Source: Roseinatronobacter alkalisoli
GTDB taxonomy: Bacteria > Pseudomonadota > Alphaproteobacteria > Rhodobacterales > Rhodobacteraceae
DNA length: 64,000 nucleotides
Direction: 5' to 3'
NCBI RefSeq assembly: GCF_028745735.1
Contig: NZ_JAQZSM010000016.1
Location: forward strand, 38,502 to 102,501
The translations under genes and the position numbers were made by a program. Shown here one piece after another: positions 45,973 through 55,478 of this stretch. A model generated the notes under the pieces. That model did not search any database. It was not told the origin of the DNA and saw nothing but the letters and a program-made list of their open reading frames with translations. Numbering within the stretch: position 1 is the first letter of the stretch; every line of letters begins with the position of its first letter.

Positions 45973-46757
45973 GATGCCTCCAATACTGTCTCAATCCGGG
46001 CCACGTCTTCTGGGTTGTTCAATTCCCAGAAAACACGTCCGCGCCCGTCCACTTCCACGCAGCGGACGGGTATGCCGCCATAGAGGAAGCGCAGTTGTTC
46101 CAGCCCTTCCAGTTTTTCCAGCGCGCAGGGCGGCATGGCTGCGTATCGGGCCAGCGCTTCTGGGCGGTAGGCATAGACGCCAACATGGTGGAAGACGGGA
46201 ATCGGGTCCGGCAGGTTTCCCGCGTCGATAAACGGCAGCACTTCCTTGGAAAAATACAGCGCATTCATGTGCCGGTCAAATACGGCGGTGGTGCCGCCCA
46301 CGCGCCCGTTGCGCCGGTCATCAATGAAATTGTCATAGGTCTGGCGGTCACAGCGCAGCACAGGTGTTGCCATACCCACAGACGGGTCGGCCTGCATGGC
46401 ATCGATAAGCGCTTCGACAAACCAGGGTGGCGTCAGGGGGGCATCGCCCTGCAGGTTGACGACAAGTTCCGGCGTCAGGTTCAGCCGCGCCAGCGCATCG
46501 GCGCAGCGGACCGTCCCGTTTTCGCAGCTTTCGGAGGTCATGACGACATCCGCCCCGAATTCGCGCGACGCATCTGCAATACGTTCGTCATCGGTTGCCA
46601 CAAATACCGCATCGACACCGCGTACCTGTCGGGCAGCTTCCCAGCTTAACTGGATCAGGGATTTATGACTGCCGTCACGCAGGCGCAACGAAACCAGCGG
46701 TTTGCCGGGATATCTGGTGGACGCATAGCGTGCCGGAATGAACAAAACGGTTTTCAC
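45969..46757 (-). CDS. kdsB: CMP-Kdo synthetase KdsB
   Basis: 262 residues. The nucleotidyltransferase start 'LFIPARYASTRYPGKPLVSL' and 'VFVATDDERIADASREFGADVVMTSESCENGTVRCADAL' are typical, as is 'VNLQGDAPLTPP' (the usual EPL is DAPL). It activates Kdo with CTP. The start overlaps the kdsD stop, so kdsD–kdsB–kdsA form a coupled operon. Confidence 0.94.
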   Translation of the reverse strand: MKTVLFIPARYASTRYPGKPLVSLRLRDGSHKSLIQLSWEAARQVRGVDAVFVATDDERIADASREFGADVVMTSESCENGTVRCADALARLNLTPELVVNLQGDAPLTPPWFVEALIDAMQADPSVGMATPVLRCDRQTYDNFIDDRRNGRVGGTTAVFDRHMNALYFSKEVLPFIDAGNLPDPIPVFHHVGVYAYRPEALARYAAMPPCALEKLEGLEQLRFLYGGIPVRCVEVDGRGRVFWELNNPEDVARIETVLEAS

Positions 46758-47749
46758 ATGACCCCCGCGCGTAAAAAATCGTGAATATGAACAATGCCTA
46801 TCGGTGTATTCTCTGCCGTGACCACCAGCAAGACGCTGATCTTGCGTGCATTCATAAGCGCCAGTGCTTCGGCGGCCAGCATGTCGGGCTGCACGGTCAC
46901 GGGGCTTGGATTGGCCACATCTGCGGGGCGAACATTCATCAGGCTGTCCATGTTGCGTCGCAAATCGCCATCTGTCATGACGCCGATGATGCGGTCGTCC
47001 TGCATCAGGACGGCCACCCCGAACCCCTTGGATGTCATGGTCAGCAGTGCTGTCTGCATATCGGCACGGTGGTCGAGTAACGGCAGGGAATTGCCTTGGT
47101 GCATGAAATCGGCAACGGTTTTCAGTTGGGCGCCCAGTTTGCCACCGGGATGATACAGGCGGAAATCCTCTGGCATGAAGCCGCGCATTTCCATCAGGGC
47201 CACGGCCAACGCATCGCCAAGGGCCAGCGTCAGGGTGGTTGATGTGGTGGGCGCCATGCCGATGGGGCAGGCTTCGGGCAGTTCCGGCAGGGTCAGCCTG
47301 TAGGTCGCGGCTTTCATCATCGTGCTGTCGGGGCGCGATGAAATGCCCATCATCGGAATCGAGAAGCGCTTGATATGGAACAGCATATCACGCAGCTCGG
47401 TGGTTTCGCCGGAATTGGAGATCAGCAGGCAGATATCATCATTGGTGACCATGCCAAGGTCGCCATGGCTGGCTTCGGCGCAATGGACAAAGAAGGCGGG
47501 CGTTCCGGTAGAGGCCAGCGTGGCCGCAATCTTGCGCCCGATATGGCCGGATTTGCCGATGCCCGACACAATCACCCGGCCCTTGATGTTCAGGATATGA
47601 TGAATCGCGGCTTCCAGATCCGTCGGCAGGTTGCGCGACAGATAGTCCAGCGCGCGGGCCTCGACCGCGACCGTTTCGGCCGCGGCCTTGCGGATTACGT
47701 CAGTGGCCTCGTCCGGGTCGGGGGCCGCGGTTGAAATAGGTGCCATCAT
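46754..47749 (-). CDS. kdsD: Arabinose-5-phosphate isomerase KdsD/KpsF
   Basis: 331 residues from ATG 47749, with AAAGGC upstream. The N-terminal SIS domain has 'GRVIVSGIGKSGHIGRKIAATLASTGTPAFFVHCAEASHGDLGM' and 'LLISNSGETTELRD'. Two CBS domains follow ('DGDLRRNMDSL', 'HIHDFLRAGV'). It converts ribulose 5-phosphate to arabinose 5-phosphate, the first step towards Kdo. Confidence 0.95.
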   Translation of the reverse strand: MMAPISTAAPDPDEATDVIRKAAAETVAVEARALDYLSRNLPTDLEAAIHHILNIKGRVIVSGIGKSGHIGRKIAATLASTGTPAFFVHCAEASHGDLGMVTNDDICLLISNSGETTELRDMLFHIKRFSIPMMGISSRPDSTMMKAATYRLTLPELPEACPIGMAPTTSTTLTLALGDALAVALMEMRGFMPEDFRLYHPGGKLGAQLKTVADFMHQGNSLPLLDHRADMQTALLTMTSKGFGVAVLMQDDRIIGVMTDGDLRRNMDSLMNVRPADVANPSPVTVQPDMLAAEALALMNARKISVLLVVTAENTPIGIVHIHDFLRAGVM

Positions 47750-47840
47750 GTGGCCTTTCGCATCTCTCGTGCCGGTTGCTGGCATTGCTGATTTGTTTCA
47801 GATTCTGGACGTGACGACAAGCCATGTCCATGCCTTGTCC

Positions 47841-48944
47841 CTATAGTGGGCCACTTTGGAACAGCTGCACTTTCAGCCCGCCATGGGGAATCGGCGGACC
47901 GGGTTGCAGGTTCAGGCCGGTTGCATGGGCCAGTTTACGTTCTGATGTGACAAGACCCAGCCGCCAGCCTGCAAAATTCTCGCGCAGCACCTGGCCCAGC
48001 GTTGCATATAGCCCGAACAGTCTGGCAGGGTTGCCGATGCGCCCGCCATAGGGTGGATTGACCATGATCAGTCCGGGCGGCGTGTCGGGGCGGGACAATG
48101 CGCTGATGGGCTGACAGGTGAAGGCGGTGCAGTCCTCCAGCCCCGCGCGTTGGGCGTTTTCGCGCGCGTTCTGGATCACGCCCTGATCGCGGTCGAAACC
48201 GAAAAACTGCGCAGGCGGCGTCTGGGGGCTGTGCTGGCGCATCTGCGCCCATGCGCTGGCTTCAAAACTGGACAGGTTTTCAAACGCGAAGGTGCGGGTG
48301 CGGCCCGGTGGCAGGCCTGCCGCGCGCTCTGCCGCTTCCAGTATGAACGTGCCCGATCCGCACATGGGGTCAATCACAGGCTGTGTGCCGTCAAACCCCA
48401 TCTGGTTCAGGAAGGCCGCGGCCATTGTTTCGCGCAACGGGGCCTTGCCGGTGGCCAGTTTATGGCCGCGTTTGTGCAGCCCTTCGCCGGATGTGTCCAG
48501 CGAGACAGTCACCATGTCATCATCAATGCGGACCATCAGGCGCAGATCGGCATCAAGGGTGATGGATGCGCCAAGCGTTTCGGTAATCGCTGTCTGGATA
48601 CGCTGCGCGGCGGCTTTCTGGTGATAGATGCGCGAGCGGGTGCAGGTGACATCTACCCGGACCGGAATATCGGGGCGCAGGAAATCGGCCCAGGGGAATT
48701 TGCGCGCGCGCTTGTCGAGCTGCGCCAGATGCAGGGCGCGGAACTGGCCAAGCCGGACCAGAACGCGGCTGGCACAACGCAGCCACAAATTTGCGCGCCA
48801 GATGTCGGGCCATGTGCCTGTCGTTTCAACCCCGCCGGGGACGATGATGGGCGCGGGCAAGCCCAGTTCATGAGCTTCCTGTGCAATGACAGCCTCAAGC
48901 CCTGGCAGGCAGGCAAGGTATATAGGAAAAGTTGTCTGGTTCAT
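47841..48944 (-). CDS. THUMP-domain class I RNA methyltransferase (RlmL/YpsC-like)
   Basis: 367 residues from 'MNQTTFPIYLACLPGLEAVIAQEAHELGL'. An N-terminal ferredoxin-like/THUMP region is followed by UPF0020-type catalysis: 'VIDPMCGSGTFILEAAERAAG' for SAM and 'IMVNPPYGGRIG' for the target amine. It corresponds to the RlmL N-terminal half (23S m2G2445) or YpsC. Extending the start to 49121 would translate the GC-rich hairpin region and is rejected. Confidence 0.9.
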   Translation of the reverse strand: MNQTTFPIYLACLPGLEAVIAQEAHELGLPAPIIVPGGVETTGTWPDIWRANLWLRCASRVLVRLGQFRALHLAQLDKRARKFPWADFLRPDIPVRVDVTCTRSRIYHQKAAAQRIQTAITETLGASITLDADLRLMVRIDDDMVTVSLDTSGEGLHKRGHKLATGKAPLRETMAAAFLNQMGFDGTQPVIDPMCGSGTFILEAAERAAGLPPGRTRTFAFENLSSFEASAWAQMRQHSPQTPPAQFFGFDRDQGVIQNARENAQRAGLEDCTAFTCQPISALSRPDTPPGLIMVNPPYGGRIGNPARLFGLYATLGQVLRENFAGWRLGLVTSERKLAHATGLNLQPGPPIPHGGLKVQLFQSGPL

Positions 48945-49083
48945 GGCTGTCGCATAGGGGGATTTACCGGCCTGTGCCAGAAGAAAAAAGGCGGCGCCCG
49001 GCCACGTGGCCCGCCCACCCACCCCCGCGCAGCGCCTGCGCGCCGCGCTTGCCACGCGACCGGGCGCAGTGCGCAGCTTGCCT

Positions 49084-49152
49084 GCGCCCCATATGCCAAA
49101 TGCGCCGCGCAGGCGGCGCATGGGGGTGGGTCGGGCGGGGCATATGGGGCGC
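49084..49152. other. Nested perfect inverted repeats between PCD and the RNA methyltransferase
   Basis: An outer 14-bp perfect repeat GCGCCCCATATGCC / GGCATATGGGGCGC (49084-49097, 49139-49152) encloses an inner 8-bp perfect hairpin TGCGCCGC / GCGGCGCA (49101-49108, 49113-49120). The surrounding 48945-49159 is extremely GC-rich and has no gene. It could be a Rho-independent-like or attenuating structure without a T tract. Confidence 0.6.
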
Positions 49153-49159
49153 CGCGCCC

Positions 49160-49450
49160 TTAGCGTGTGGCCAGATCATCCATCTTGCGCGCCAGTTTCA
49201 GGTCAAGATCCGTCACCCCGCCTGCATCATGCGTGCTCAGCACCACTTTGACCTGCTTGTAGACATTGAACCATTCGGGATGGTGGTTCATCTTTTCCGC
49301 GTGAATGGCGCAGCGTGTCATCCAGCCGAAAGCTTCGATGAAATTGGCGAAGGTGAATTCCTTTTCGATCGCGTCGCGTCCATCCGTTTTCTGCCATCCA
49401 TCGGCAAGAAGGGCGTCCAGTTCCGTGGTGTCTGTCAGCTTTACAGCCAT
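49160..49450 (-). CDS. Pterin-4a-carbinolamine dehydratase
   Basis: 96 residues, with an AGGAGGATA ribosome binding site. '[58 protein letters not shown]' contains the [E/K]xxHHP catalytic motif. It regenerates tetrahydrobiopterin-type cofactor for aromatic amino acid hydroxylases; no hydroxylase is in the window. It is probably cotranscribed with the acyltransferase and peroxiredoxin upstream. Confidence 0.93.
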   Translation of the reverse strand: MAVKLTDTTELDALLADGWQKTDGRDAIEKEFTFANFIEAFGWMTRCAIHAEKMNHHPEWFNVYKQVKVVLSTHDAGGVTDLDLKLARKMDDLATR

Positions 49451-49468
49451 AATGTATCCTCCTGTATG

Positions 49469-50638
49469 TCAGGGATGTTTGCGAAACGGCGCATGGTCGC
49501 GCAGCACGTCCATCTCATCGCTGATGGCCTGCGTTTCATCCGCAAGATAGCGCGCAACCGCATCATGAAATCCCGGTTGCGGGAAATAATGCAGCGAATG
49601 CACGCGCGAAGGCATATAGCCGCGCGCCAGTTTGTGGATGCCCTGCGCACCCGCTTCCACCCTGCGCAGCCCATTGACGATTGCGTAATCCATCGCCTGA
49701 TAATAGCACAGTTCGAAATGCAGGCAGGGGTGATCCTCAACACAGCCCCAATAGCGCCCGAACAGGCCGTCACGGCCAATGAAATTCAGCGCGCCTGCGA
49801 CTGGCTGGCCGTCGCGTTCGGCTAACACCAGCAGAATGTCATTGCGCATCGTATCATGGATATGGTCGAAGAACGCGCGGGTCAGATAGGGGATACCCCA
49901 TTTGCGCGCGCCCGTGTCCTGATAGAAACTCCAGAAAGCGTCCCAATGCGCGGGTCGTATATCTGCGCCCGTATATTGCCGGATATCGCCGCCGAAACCC
50001 TGCGCCTGCGCACGTTCCTTGCGGATGGACTTGCGCTTGCGCGAGGACAGATCGGCCAGAAAATCATCGAAACCAGCATAGGCGCGGTTTTCCCAGTGGA
50101 ATTGTTCGGTAACGCGGGGCAGGAACCCGTATTGCGCACCGGTTTCGGCCTCGTCTTCGGTGCAGAAGGTAACATGCGCAGATGACAGCCCGTTATCGCG
50201 CGCAATTTGCGCCAGCGCCTGCAAAAGCGCTGCGTGCCCCGCATCGCCTGTATCCGGCGCGGTTAACAAGCGCCGTCCAGTTGCCGGTGTGAAGGGAACC
50301 GCGACCTGCAGTTTGGGGTAATAATCCCCGCCAGCGCGCTGGTATGCCTGCGCGAAAGCGTGGTCAAAAATATACTCTCCCTGCGAATGCGATTTGACAT
50401 ACATGGGTGCCACTGCAACCACCTGTGCGCCTGCATGCACGATCAGGTGGCGCGGTTCCCAGCCCGTATTCCCCCCGACCGAACCGGATGTTTCCAGCGC
50501 GCGCAGGAAACGATATGTCGTGAATGGGTCGGACGGGCGGCCAGAGGCGGCTTCCGGACAGGCGCAGGAATCCCAGTCCTGCGGGCTGACATGCCCCAGA
50601 TCAGGAACCAACGTGACCGAAAGCGCGCCCCCATCCAT
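49469..50638 (-). CDS. PF04339/DUF482 family GNAT-like N-acyltransferase
   Basis: 389 residues. 'DFLADLSSRKRKSIRKERAQAQ', 'PYLTRAFFDHIHDTMRNDILLVLAERDGQPVAGALNFIGRDGLFGRYWGC' and 'HFELCYYQAMDYAIVNGLRRVEAGAQGIHKLARGY' are hallmarks of the DUF482 family, related to FemAB/GNAT acyltransferases. The substrate is unknown. It starts three bases after the peroxiredoxin stop. Confidence 0.88.
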   Translation of the reverse strand: MDGGALSVTLVPDLGHVSPQDWDSCACPEAASGRPSDPFTTYRFLRALETSGSVGGNTGWEPRHLIVHAGAQVVAVAPMYVKSHSQGEYIFDHAFAQAYQRAGGDYYPKLQVAVPFTPATGRRLLTAPDTGDAGHAALLQALAQIARDNGLSSAHVTFCTEDEAETGAQYGFLPRVTEQFHWENRAYAGFDDFLADLSSRKRKSIRKERAQAQGFGGDIRQYTGADIRPAHWDAFWSFYQDTGARKWGIPYLTRAFFDHIHDTMRNDILLVLAERDGQPVAGALNFIGRDGLFGRYWGCVEDHPCLHFELCYYQAMDYAIVNGLRRVEAGAQGIHKLARGYMPSRVHSLHYFPQPGFHDAVARYLADETQAISDEMDVLRDHAPFRKHP

Positions 50639-50641
50639 GGG

Positions 50642-51130
50642 TCAGCTCGCGGCCAGAAGGGCCTCGCCACCGGATACATCGCAGGTGCCGGGGCTTTCTT
50701 CTGTGTGCAGGACCGTGACTTTGCCATCCTCCACCAGCATCGCATAGCGTCTGGAGCGGCCTATCAGCCCGGCGGGGGGGGCGTCGAAATCCATGCCGAT
50801 GGCTTTGGTATATGTGCCTGCTGCATCCGCCAGCAGAGTCAGGCCCGCCTCTGTCGCACCTGTCGCTTCGCCCCAGGCTTTCATCACGAACGGGTCATTG
50901 ACCGCGATGCAGATGATGTCATCCACGCCCTTGGCGGCAAAATCATCCTTTGTGCGGATAAAGCTGGGCACATGAGCGGAATGGCAGGTTGGCGTAAATG
51001 CGCCGGGCACGGCGAAAATTGCAACCTTGCGCCCTTTGGTCAGGCTGGACAGTTCAACCTGTTCCGGCCCCTCTGCGCCGATGCGGCTGAATGTTGCGTC
51101 CGGCAGGGTGTTGCCTGTGGTGATTGCCAT
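50642..51130 (-). CDS. Peroxiredoxin (Prx5-type)
   Basis: 162 residues from 'MAITTGNTLPDATFSRI', with a GAGGAA ribosome binding site. The peroxidatic cysteine is Cys49 in 'PGAFTPTCHSAHVPSF', and a second cysteine lies near the C-terminus (GTCDVSG). It reduces H2O2 or organic peroxides, probably with glutathione or glutaredoxin. It heads the peroxiredoxin–DUF482–PCD operon and is divergent from the ferredoxin reductase. Confidence 0.93.
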   Translation of the reverse strand: MAITTGNTLPDATFSRIGAEGPEQVELSSLTKGRKVAIFAVPGAFTPTCHSAHVPSFIRTKDDFAAKGVDDIICIAVNDPFVMKAWGEATGATEAGLTLLADAAGTYTKAIGMDFDAPPAGLIGRSRRYAMLVEDGKVTVLHTEESPGTCDVSGGEALLAAS

Positions 51131-51216
51131 TGTATATGTTCCTCGTTCTGTTGTGTTTAGCACTGACCAAGATATAGAGTTGCGCACGCAATAGGCCAGA
51201 GGCAGCGAGGCAGCAG

Positions 51217-52422
51217 ATGGAAAGAATAGTGGTCATAGGTGCGGGGCAGGCGGGCGCATCGCTGGTGGCAAAACTGCGCGCGCTTGGCTTCAAGGGGGGA
51301 ATCACGCTGATCGGGCAGGAAGCCGTGCCACCCTATCAACGCCCCCCCTTGTCCAAGGCCTATCTGCTGGGCGACATGGCACTGGAGCGGCTGTTCCTGC
51401 GTCCCGCCAGCTTTTACGCTGATCACGATATCGACCTGCGTCTGGGCGCGCCTGTCACTGCGATTGACCGTGCCGCCAGGACCGTCACGGTAGGGGGGCA
51501 GGTTATTGCCTATGACCAGCTTGCCCTGACAACGGGCACGGTGCCGCGCACCCTGCCTGCGGTGATCGGTGGTACATTAAAGGGCGTGCATGTTGTGCGC
51601 ACACTCGCCGATGTTGATGCGATGGCCCCGGAATTCGTGGCGGGCCGCAATGTTATTATTATTGGTGGTGGCTATATCGGGCTGGAAGCGGCGGCCGTAG
51701 CGGCAAAGCGCGGGCTGAAGGTCACGGTGGTCGAAATGGCCCCGCGTATTCTGCAACGTGTCGCTGCTGCTGAAACATCGGACGCGATTCGCGCCCTGCA
51801 TCAGTCCCATGGGGTACGAATACTGGAAAACACCGGGCTGGCGGGCCTCGAAGGTGACGGCCATGTGCGCGCCCTGCGGCTGAGTACGGGCGAGCTGCTG
51901 CCTGCCAGCTTTGTTATCGCGGGCATTGGTGTGGTGCCCGACACCGGGCTTGCCGAAGCGGCGGGCCTGTATCTGGAAAATGGCATTGCAGTGGATGCTC
52001 AGGGCCGCACCTCTGATCATACCATATGGGCCGCAGGTGATTGCGCGTCATTCCCGTGGCGCGGTCGGCGCCTGCGGCTGGAAAGCGTACAGAACGCCAT
52101 AGATCAGGCCGAACTGGTGGCGCAGAACATGCTGGGGGCGGCGCAGGATTATGACCCCGTGCCATGGTTCTGGTCCGATCAGTATGACCTGAAACTGCAG
52201 ATTGCGGGGTTGAACCTTGGCTATGACCGCGTGGTGCTGCGTAATACTGCAGATGCGCGCAGCCATTGGTATTATGCAGGTGACAAATTGCTGGCTGTGG
52301 ATGCGCTGAATGATCCGCGCGCTTTCATGCTGGCCAAGCGCCTGATTGCCGCCGGGCGCAGCCCCGATCCGGCGCAAGTGGCTGACCCAACCACGGACCT
52401 GAAATCCCTGCTGCAACCATGA
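51217..52422 (+). CDS. FAD-dependent ferredoxin–NAD(P)H reductase (putidaredoxin/rhodocoxin type)
   Basis: 401 residues. FAD motif 'VVIGAGQAGASLVAKLRALGF', 'YQRPPLSKAYLLGDM', the NAD motif 'IIIGGGYIGLEAAAVAAKRG' and 'TIWAAGDCASFPWRGRRLRLES' match this family. It transfers electrons from NAD(P)H to a [2Fe-2S] ferredoxin serving a P450 or dioxygenase; no such partner is adjacent. The stop overlaps rsmD. Confidence 0.93.
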   Translation: MERIVVIGAGQAGASLVAKLRALGFKGGITLIGQEAVPPYQRPPLSKAYLLGDMALERLFLRPASFYADHDIDLRLGAPVTAIDRAARTVTVGGQVIAYDQLALTTGTVPRTLPAVIGGTLKGVHVVRTLADVDAMAPEFVAGRNVIIIGGGYIGLEAAAVAAKRGLKVTVVEMAPRILQRVAAAETSDAIRALHQSHGVRILENTGLAGLEGDGHVRALRLSTGELLPASFVIAGIGVVPDTGLAEAAGLYLENGIAVDAQGRTSDHTIWAAGDCASFPWRGRRLRLESVQNAIDQAELVAQNMLGAAQDYDPVPWFWSDQYDLKLQIAGLNLGYDRVVLRNTADARSHWYYAGDKLLAVDALNDPRAFMLAKRLIAAGRSPDPAQVADPTTDLKSLLQP

Positions 52423-52988
52423 GGGTGATTGGCGGACGCTTCCGCGGCACCAGACTTGCCGAACTGGGCAGCGGCGATGCACAGGCGCATCTGCGCCCGA
52501 CATCCGACCGCGTGCGTGAATCGATCTTCAACCTGCTGGTCAATGGCGGCTATGGCGATGTACTGCAGGACGCCCGCGTGCTGGACCTGTTCGCGGGCAC
52601 CGGCGCGCTTGGGCTGGAAGCGCTGTCACGCGGGGCTGCGCATGTCACATTTGTTGATGATGGCGCGGTTGCGCGCGGGCTGCTGCGCCAGAATATTGAA
52701 AAACTGCGCGCCATGGGCTGTACGAAAGTATTCCGTCGCGATGCCACGCAACTCGGGCAAAACCGTGGCCATGGGTTTTCACTGGTCTTTCTGGACCCGC
52801 CCTATGGTCAGGGACTGGGCGAAAAGGCCCTGACATCCGCGCTGGCGGGGGGGTGGTTGGCTGCTGACGCCCTGATCGTCTGGGAAGAAAACGCGCCCCA
52901 ACCCGCGCCCGCTGGCTTGCATCTGCTGGACCAGCGCCGCTATGGGGAAACCTATGTCACGATTCTAACCTTGCAGGGGACAGCATGA
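52419..52988 (+). CDS. rsmD: 16S rRNA (guanine966-N2)-methyltransferase RsmD
   Basis: 189 residues. 'MRVIGGRFRGTRL', 'LRPTSDRVRESIFNLL', the SAM motif 'VLDLFAGTGALGLEALSRGA' and the catalytic 'LVFLDPPYGQG' are canonical. It modifies G966 near the decoding centre. It is coupled to the genes on both sides. Confidence 0.95.
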   Translation: MRVIGGRFRGTRLAELGSGDAQAHLRPTSDRVRESIFNLLVNGGYGDVLQDARVLDLFAGTGALGLEALSRGAAHVTFVDDGAVARGLLRQNIEKLRAMGCTKVFRRDATQLGQNRGHGFSLVFLDPPYGQGLGEKALTSALAGGWLAADALIVWEENAPQPAPAGLHLLDQRRYGETYVTILTLQGTA

Positions 52989-53632
52989 CACCAGAACTGG
53001 TGATATTCGATTGCGATGGGGTTGTTGTTGACAGTGAAATCCTGTCCAACAGGTTTATCCGGGATGAAATGGCGGCACATGGGCTTGATCTGCGGCTTGA
53101 TCAGATCATGGAGCTTTTTGTCGGCGGCACGATTGCAGGTGTCGCGGGGCGTGCCCGCGAATTGGGCGCAACCTTGCCACCTGACTGGGTAGAAACCTTC
53201 TACCCGCGGCTTTGCGATCATCTTGCACTGGGTACCCCCATGATCACGGGTATCGTAGGCGTGCTACAGGCCCTTGATGCCGCGCAGCTTCCCTATTGCA
53301 TCGGGTCAAACGGGCGTCACGCCAAGATGAAGGTGACCCTTGGCCAGCACCCGGAACTGACAGCGAGATTCACGAATAATGTTTTTGCGGCGCAGGATGT
53401 GGCACGCCCGAAACCCGCGCCCGACCTGTTCCTGCATGCCGCAGGAAGTATGGGCTATGCGCCGGACGCCAGCGTGGTAATCGAGGACAGTGCGACCGGC
53501 GCCCGCGCGGCCCGTGCCGCCGGAATGCGCTGCTTCGGGTATGCCCCTGAAGGCGATGGCGCCCATCTTGCAGCCCATGGCGCTGTTGTCTTTCACAGCA
53601 TGGCTGATCTGCCCGCCCTGCTGGGCATCTGA
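52985..53632 (+). CDS. HAD-superfamily phosphatase (beta-phosphoglucomutase-like)
   Basis: 215 residues. The nucleophile motif is DCDGVVVDSE, motif II Ser is in 'YCIGSNGR', Lys is in 'VARPKPAPDLFLHAA' and motif IV is 'VVIEDSATGARAARAAGM'. The pattern fits the phosphoglycolate phosphatase/beta-PGM group, with a helical cap; the sugar-phosphate substrate is unknown. It starts within the rsmD stop and ends at R1 copy G. Confidence 0.9.
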   Translation: MTPELVIFDCDGVVVDSEILSNRFIRDEMAAHGLDLRLDQIMELFVGGTIAGVAGRARELGATLPPDWVETFYPRLCDHLALGTPMITGIVGVLQALDAAQLPYCIGSNGRHAKMKVTLGQHPELTARFTNNVFAAQDVARPKPAPDLFLHAAGSMGYAPDASVVIEDSATGARAARAAGMRCFGYAPEGDGAHLAAHGAVVFHSMADLPALLGI

Positions 53633-53696
53633 TTTCATTCTGGTAAAAATATTCCGGGAGCGCGAGGGCAGCGCCCTCGCCCCCCCCAAGGGGTTC
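53633..53696 (-). repeat. R1 element copy G, 3' of the ThDP enzyme
   Basis: It fills exactly the space between two convergent genes. On the minus strand, CCTTGGGGGGGG leads to the perfect stem GCGAGGGC/GCCCTCGC (53662-53680), then CTCCC and the tail GGAATATTT-TTA-CCAGAATGAAA (53655 down to 53633). It is sense to the ThDP gene and antisense to the HAD gene. Confidence 0.75.
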
Positions 53697-55355
53697 TCAA
53701 CGCTGCGCCAGTGCCTGCGCCTTGGCAACTGTCAGTGATGGCGACAGCGCGTCCGGGTCCAGCACCAGTTCCACGATCGCAGGCAGACCCGCCGCCACCG
53801 CACGGTCAAATGCCGGCAGGAAATCTTCTGTGCGCTCCACCCGCTCGCCATAGCCGCCATAGGCCGCAGCCAGCGCTGCGTAATCGGGGTTAAACAGGGC
53901 AGTGCCGCTGACACGTCCGGGATAGGTTTTTTCCTGATGCATGCGGATGGTGCCATACTGGCCGTTATTGCACAGGATGACGATGATATTCGCGCCATGC
54001 TGCCGGGCGGTTGACATTTCATTCAGCGTCATCTGGAAACAGCCATCCCCTGCAAAACACACCACTGTCCGTTCGGGGTGTTCCAGCTTGGCGGCTATCG
54101 CTGCGGGGAAGCCATACCCCATGGACCCGGATGTTGGTGCCAGATGGCCGGGGAATGCGCGCGCGCGCAGATAGCGGTGCAGAAAGGCCGCAAAATTGCC
54201 CGCGCCATTCGTTACAATCGCATCTTCGGGCAAATGGTCGGACAGTTGGTGGACAACCTGTTCCAGTTTCACTGCGCCAGGTGTCTCAACGGGGGTGACC
54301 CAGTCCAGATACTCAGCATGCGCGGCGCGGGTCCACTCTGCCCAGTCGGGATGGGTGCGTGCATCGCGCCCGGCCAGTTTGGCGATAAAATCCACTGCCG
54401 GGGCGGCCAGTGCCAGATCAGGGCGATAGACGCGGCCCAGCTCATCAGGGTCGGGATGGATATGGATGATGGTCTTGTCCGGGCGGGCAGGGTCTACAAG
54501 TTCATATCCGCCGGTCACAATATCGCCCAGCCGCGACCCCAGCACCAGCAGGCAATCGGCGTCACGCAGGCGCTGCGCCAGTTTCGGGTTCATCCCAACC
54601 GCCAGATCGCCAGCGTAATTCGGGTGGCGGTTGTCGATACGGTCCATCCGGCGGAATGTGGCGCAGACCGGCAGGCCGAATGTATCTGCAAAATGCACCA
54701 GATGGTGCGCTGTATCAGTGGACCAGACCGACCCGCCCGCAATCACCAGCGGACGTTTTGCCTTGCACAGCATATCCAGCACAGCATCAATCTGTTCGGA
54801 ACACACCGATGGGGGTGTCGGCGCCACGCCCGGCAGATCAGGCACATCGGCGCTTGCCGACAGGATATTTTCGGGCAGGGCCAGCACCACGGGGCCGGGG
54901 CGGCCTGCGCGTGCCTGATGAAAGGCGCGGCTGATATATTCGGGCAGGCGGTCGGTATGGTCGATTTCCGCCGCCCATTTGGCGATGGGCTTGAAGAATT
55001 CGCGGTAATTGACTTCCTGAAATGCCTCGCGGTCGCGGTGGCGGTTGTCGATCTGGCCCACGAACATGATCAACGGCGTTGAATCCTGCATCGCCACATG
55101 GATACCGCTTGCGGCATTGGTGGCGCCCGGCCCGCGTGTGACAAAAACCACGCCGGGCTGGCCTGTCAGTTTCGCATGCGCTTCGGCCATCATGGCCGCG
55201 CCCCCTTCATGACGGCAGACGATATTCTGAATGCCCGAGTCGTGCAGCCCGTCGAGCGCGGCCAGAAAACTTTCCCCCGGCACAGAAAAGACGCGTCGCA
55301 CGCCCTGTGCTTTCAGTTGGTCAACCAGTATCCGCCCGCCATGTCGCATGGTCAT
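53697..55355 (-). CDS. Thiamine-diphosphate-dependent enzyme, acetolactate synthase-like
   Basis: 552 residues from ATG 55355, with GAGGC upstream. The cofactor-activating glutamate is Glu28 in 'FSVPGESFLAALDGL'. The Mg-ThDP motif is 'CFAGDGCFQMTLNEMSTARQHGANIIVILCNN', and the central domain 'RPLVIAGGSVWSTDTA' is normal. No regulatory small subunit follows, so it is probably a catabolic or uncharacterised member rather than IlvB. It is divergent from the FMN reductase. Confidence 0.88.
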   Translation of the reverse strand: MTMRHGGRILVDQLKAQGVRRVFSVPGESFLAALDGLHDSGIQNIVCRHEGGAAMMAEAHAKLTGQPGVVFVTRGPGATNAASGIHVAMQDSTPLIMFVGQIDNRHRDREAFQEVNYREFFKPIAKWAAEIDHTDRLPEYISRAFHQARAGRPGPVVLALPENILSASADVPDLPGVAPTPPSVCSEQIDAVLDMLCKAKRPLVIAGGSVWSTDTAHHLVHFADTFGLPVCATFRRMDRIDNRHPNYAGDLAVGMNPKLAQRLRDADCLLVLGSRLGDIVTGGYELVDPARPDKTIIHIHPDPDELGRVYRPDLALAAPAVDFIAKLAGRDARTHPDWAEWTRAAHAEYLDWVTPVETPGAVKLEQVVHQLSDHLPEDAIVTNGAGNFAAFLHRYLRARAFPGHLAPTSGSMGYGFPAAIAAKLEHPERTVVCFAGDGCFQMTLNEMSTARQHGANIIVILCNNGQYGTIRMHQEKTYPGRVSGTALFNPDYAALAAAYGGYGERVERTEDFLPAFDRAVAAGLPAIVELVLDPDALSPSLTVAKAQALAQR

Positions 55356-55478
55356 GAATGCCTCGCTTCGCTTGTGTTTCACGTCACTCTGGGAGATTGC
55401 GTGATGATGTTCAACCGCGATGATTGTCATTCGCCGGTTCATCCCTAGCTAAGAACACGTACCCGTGACGGAGGTTCC

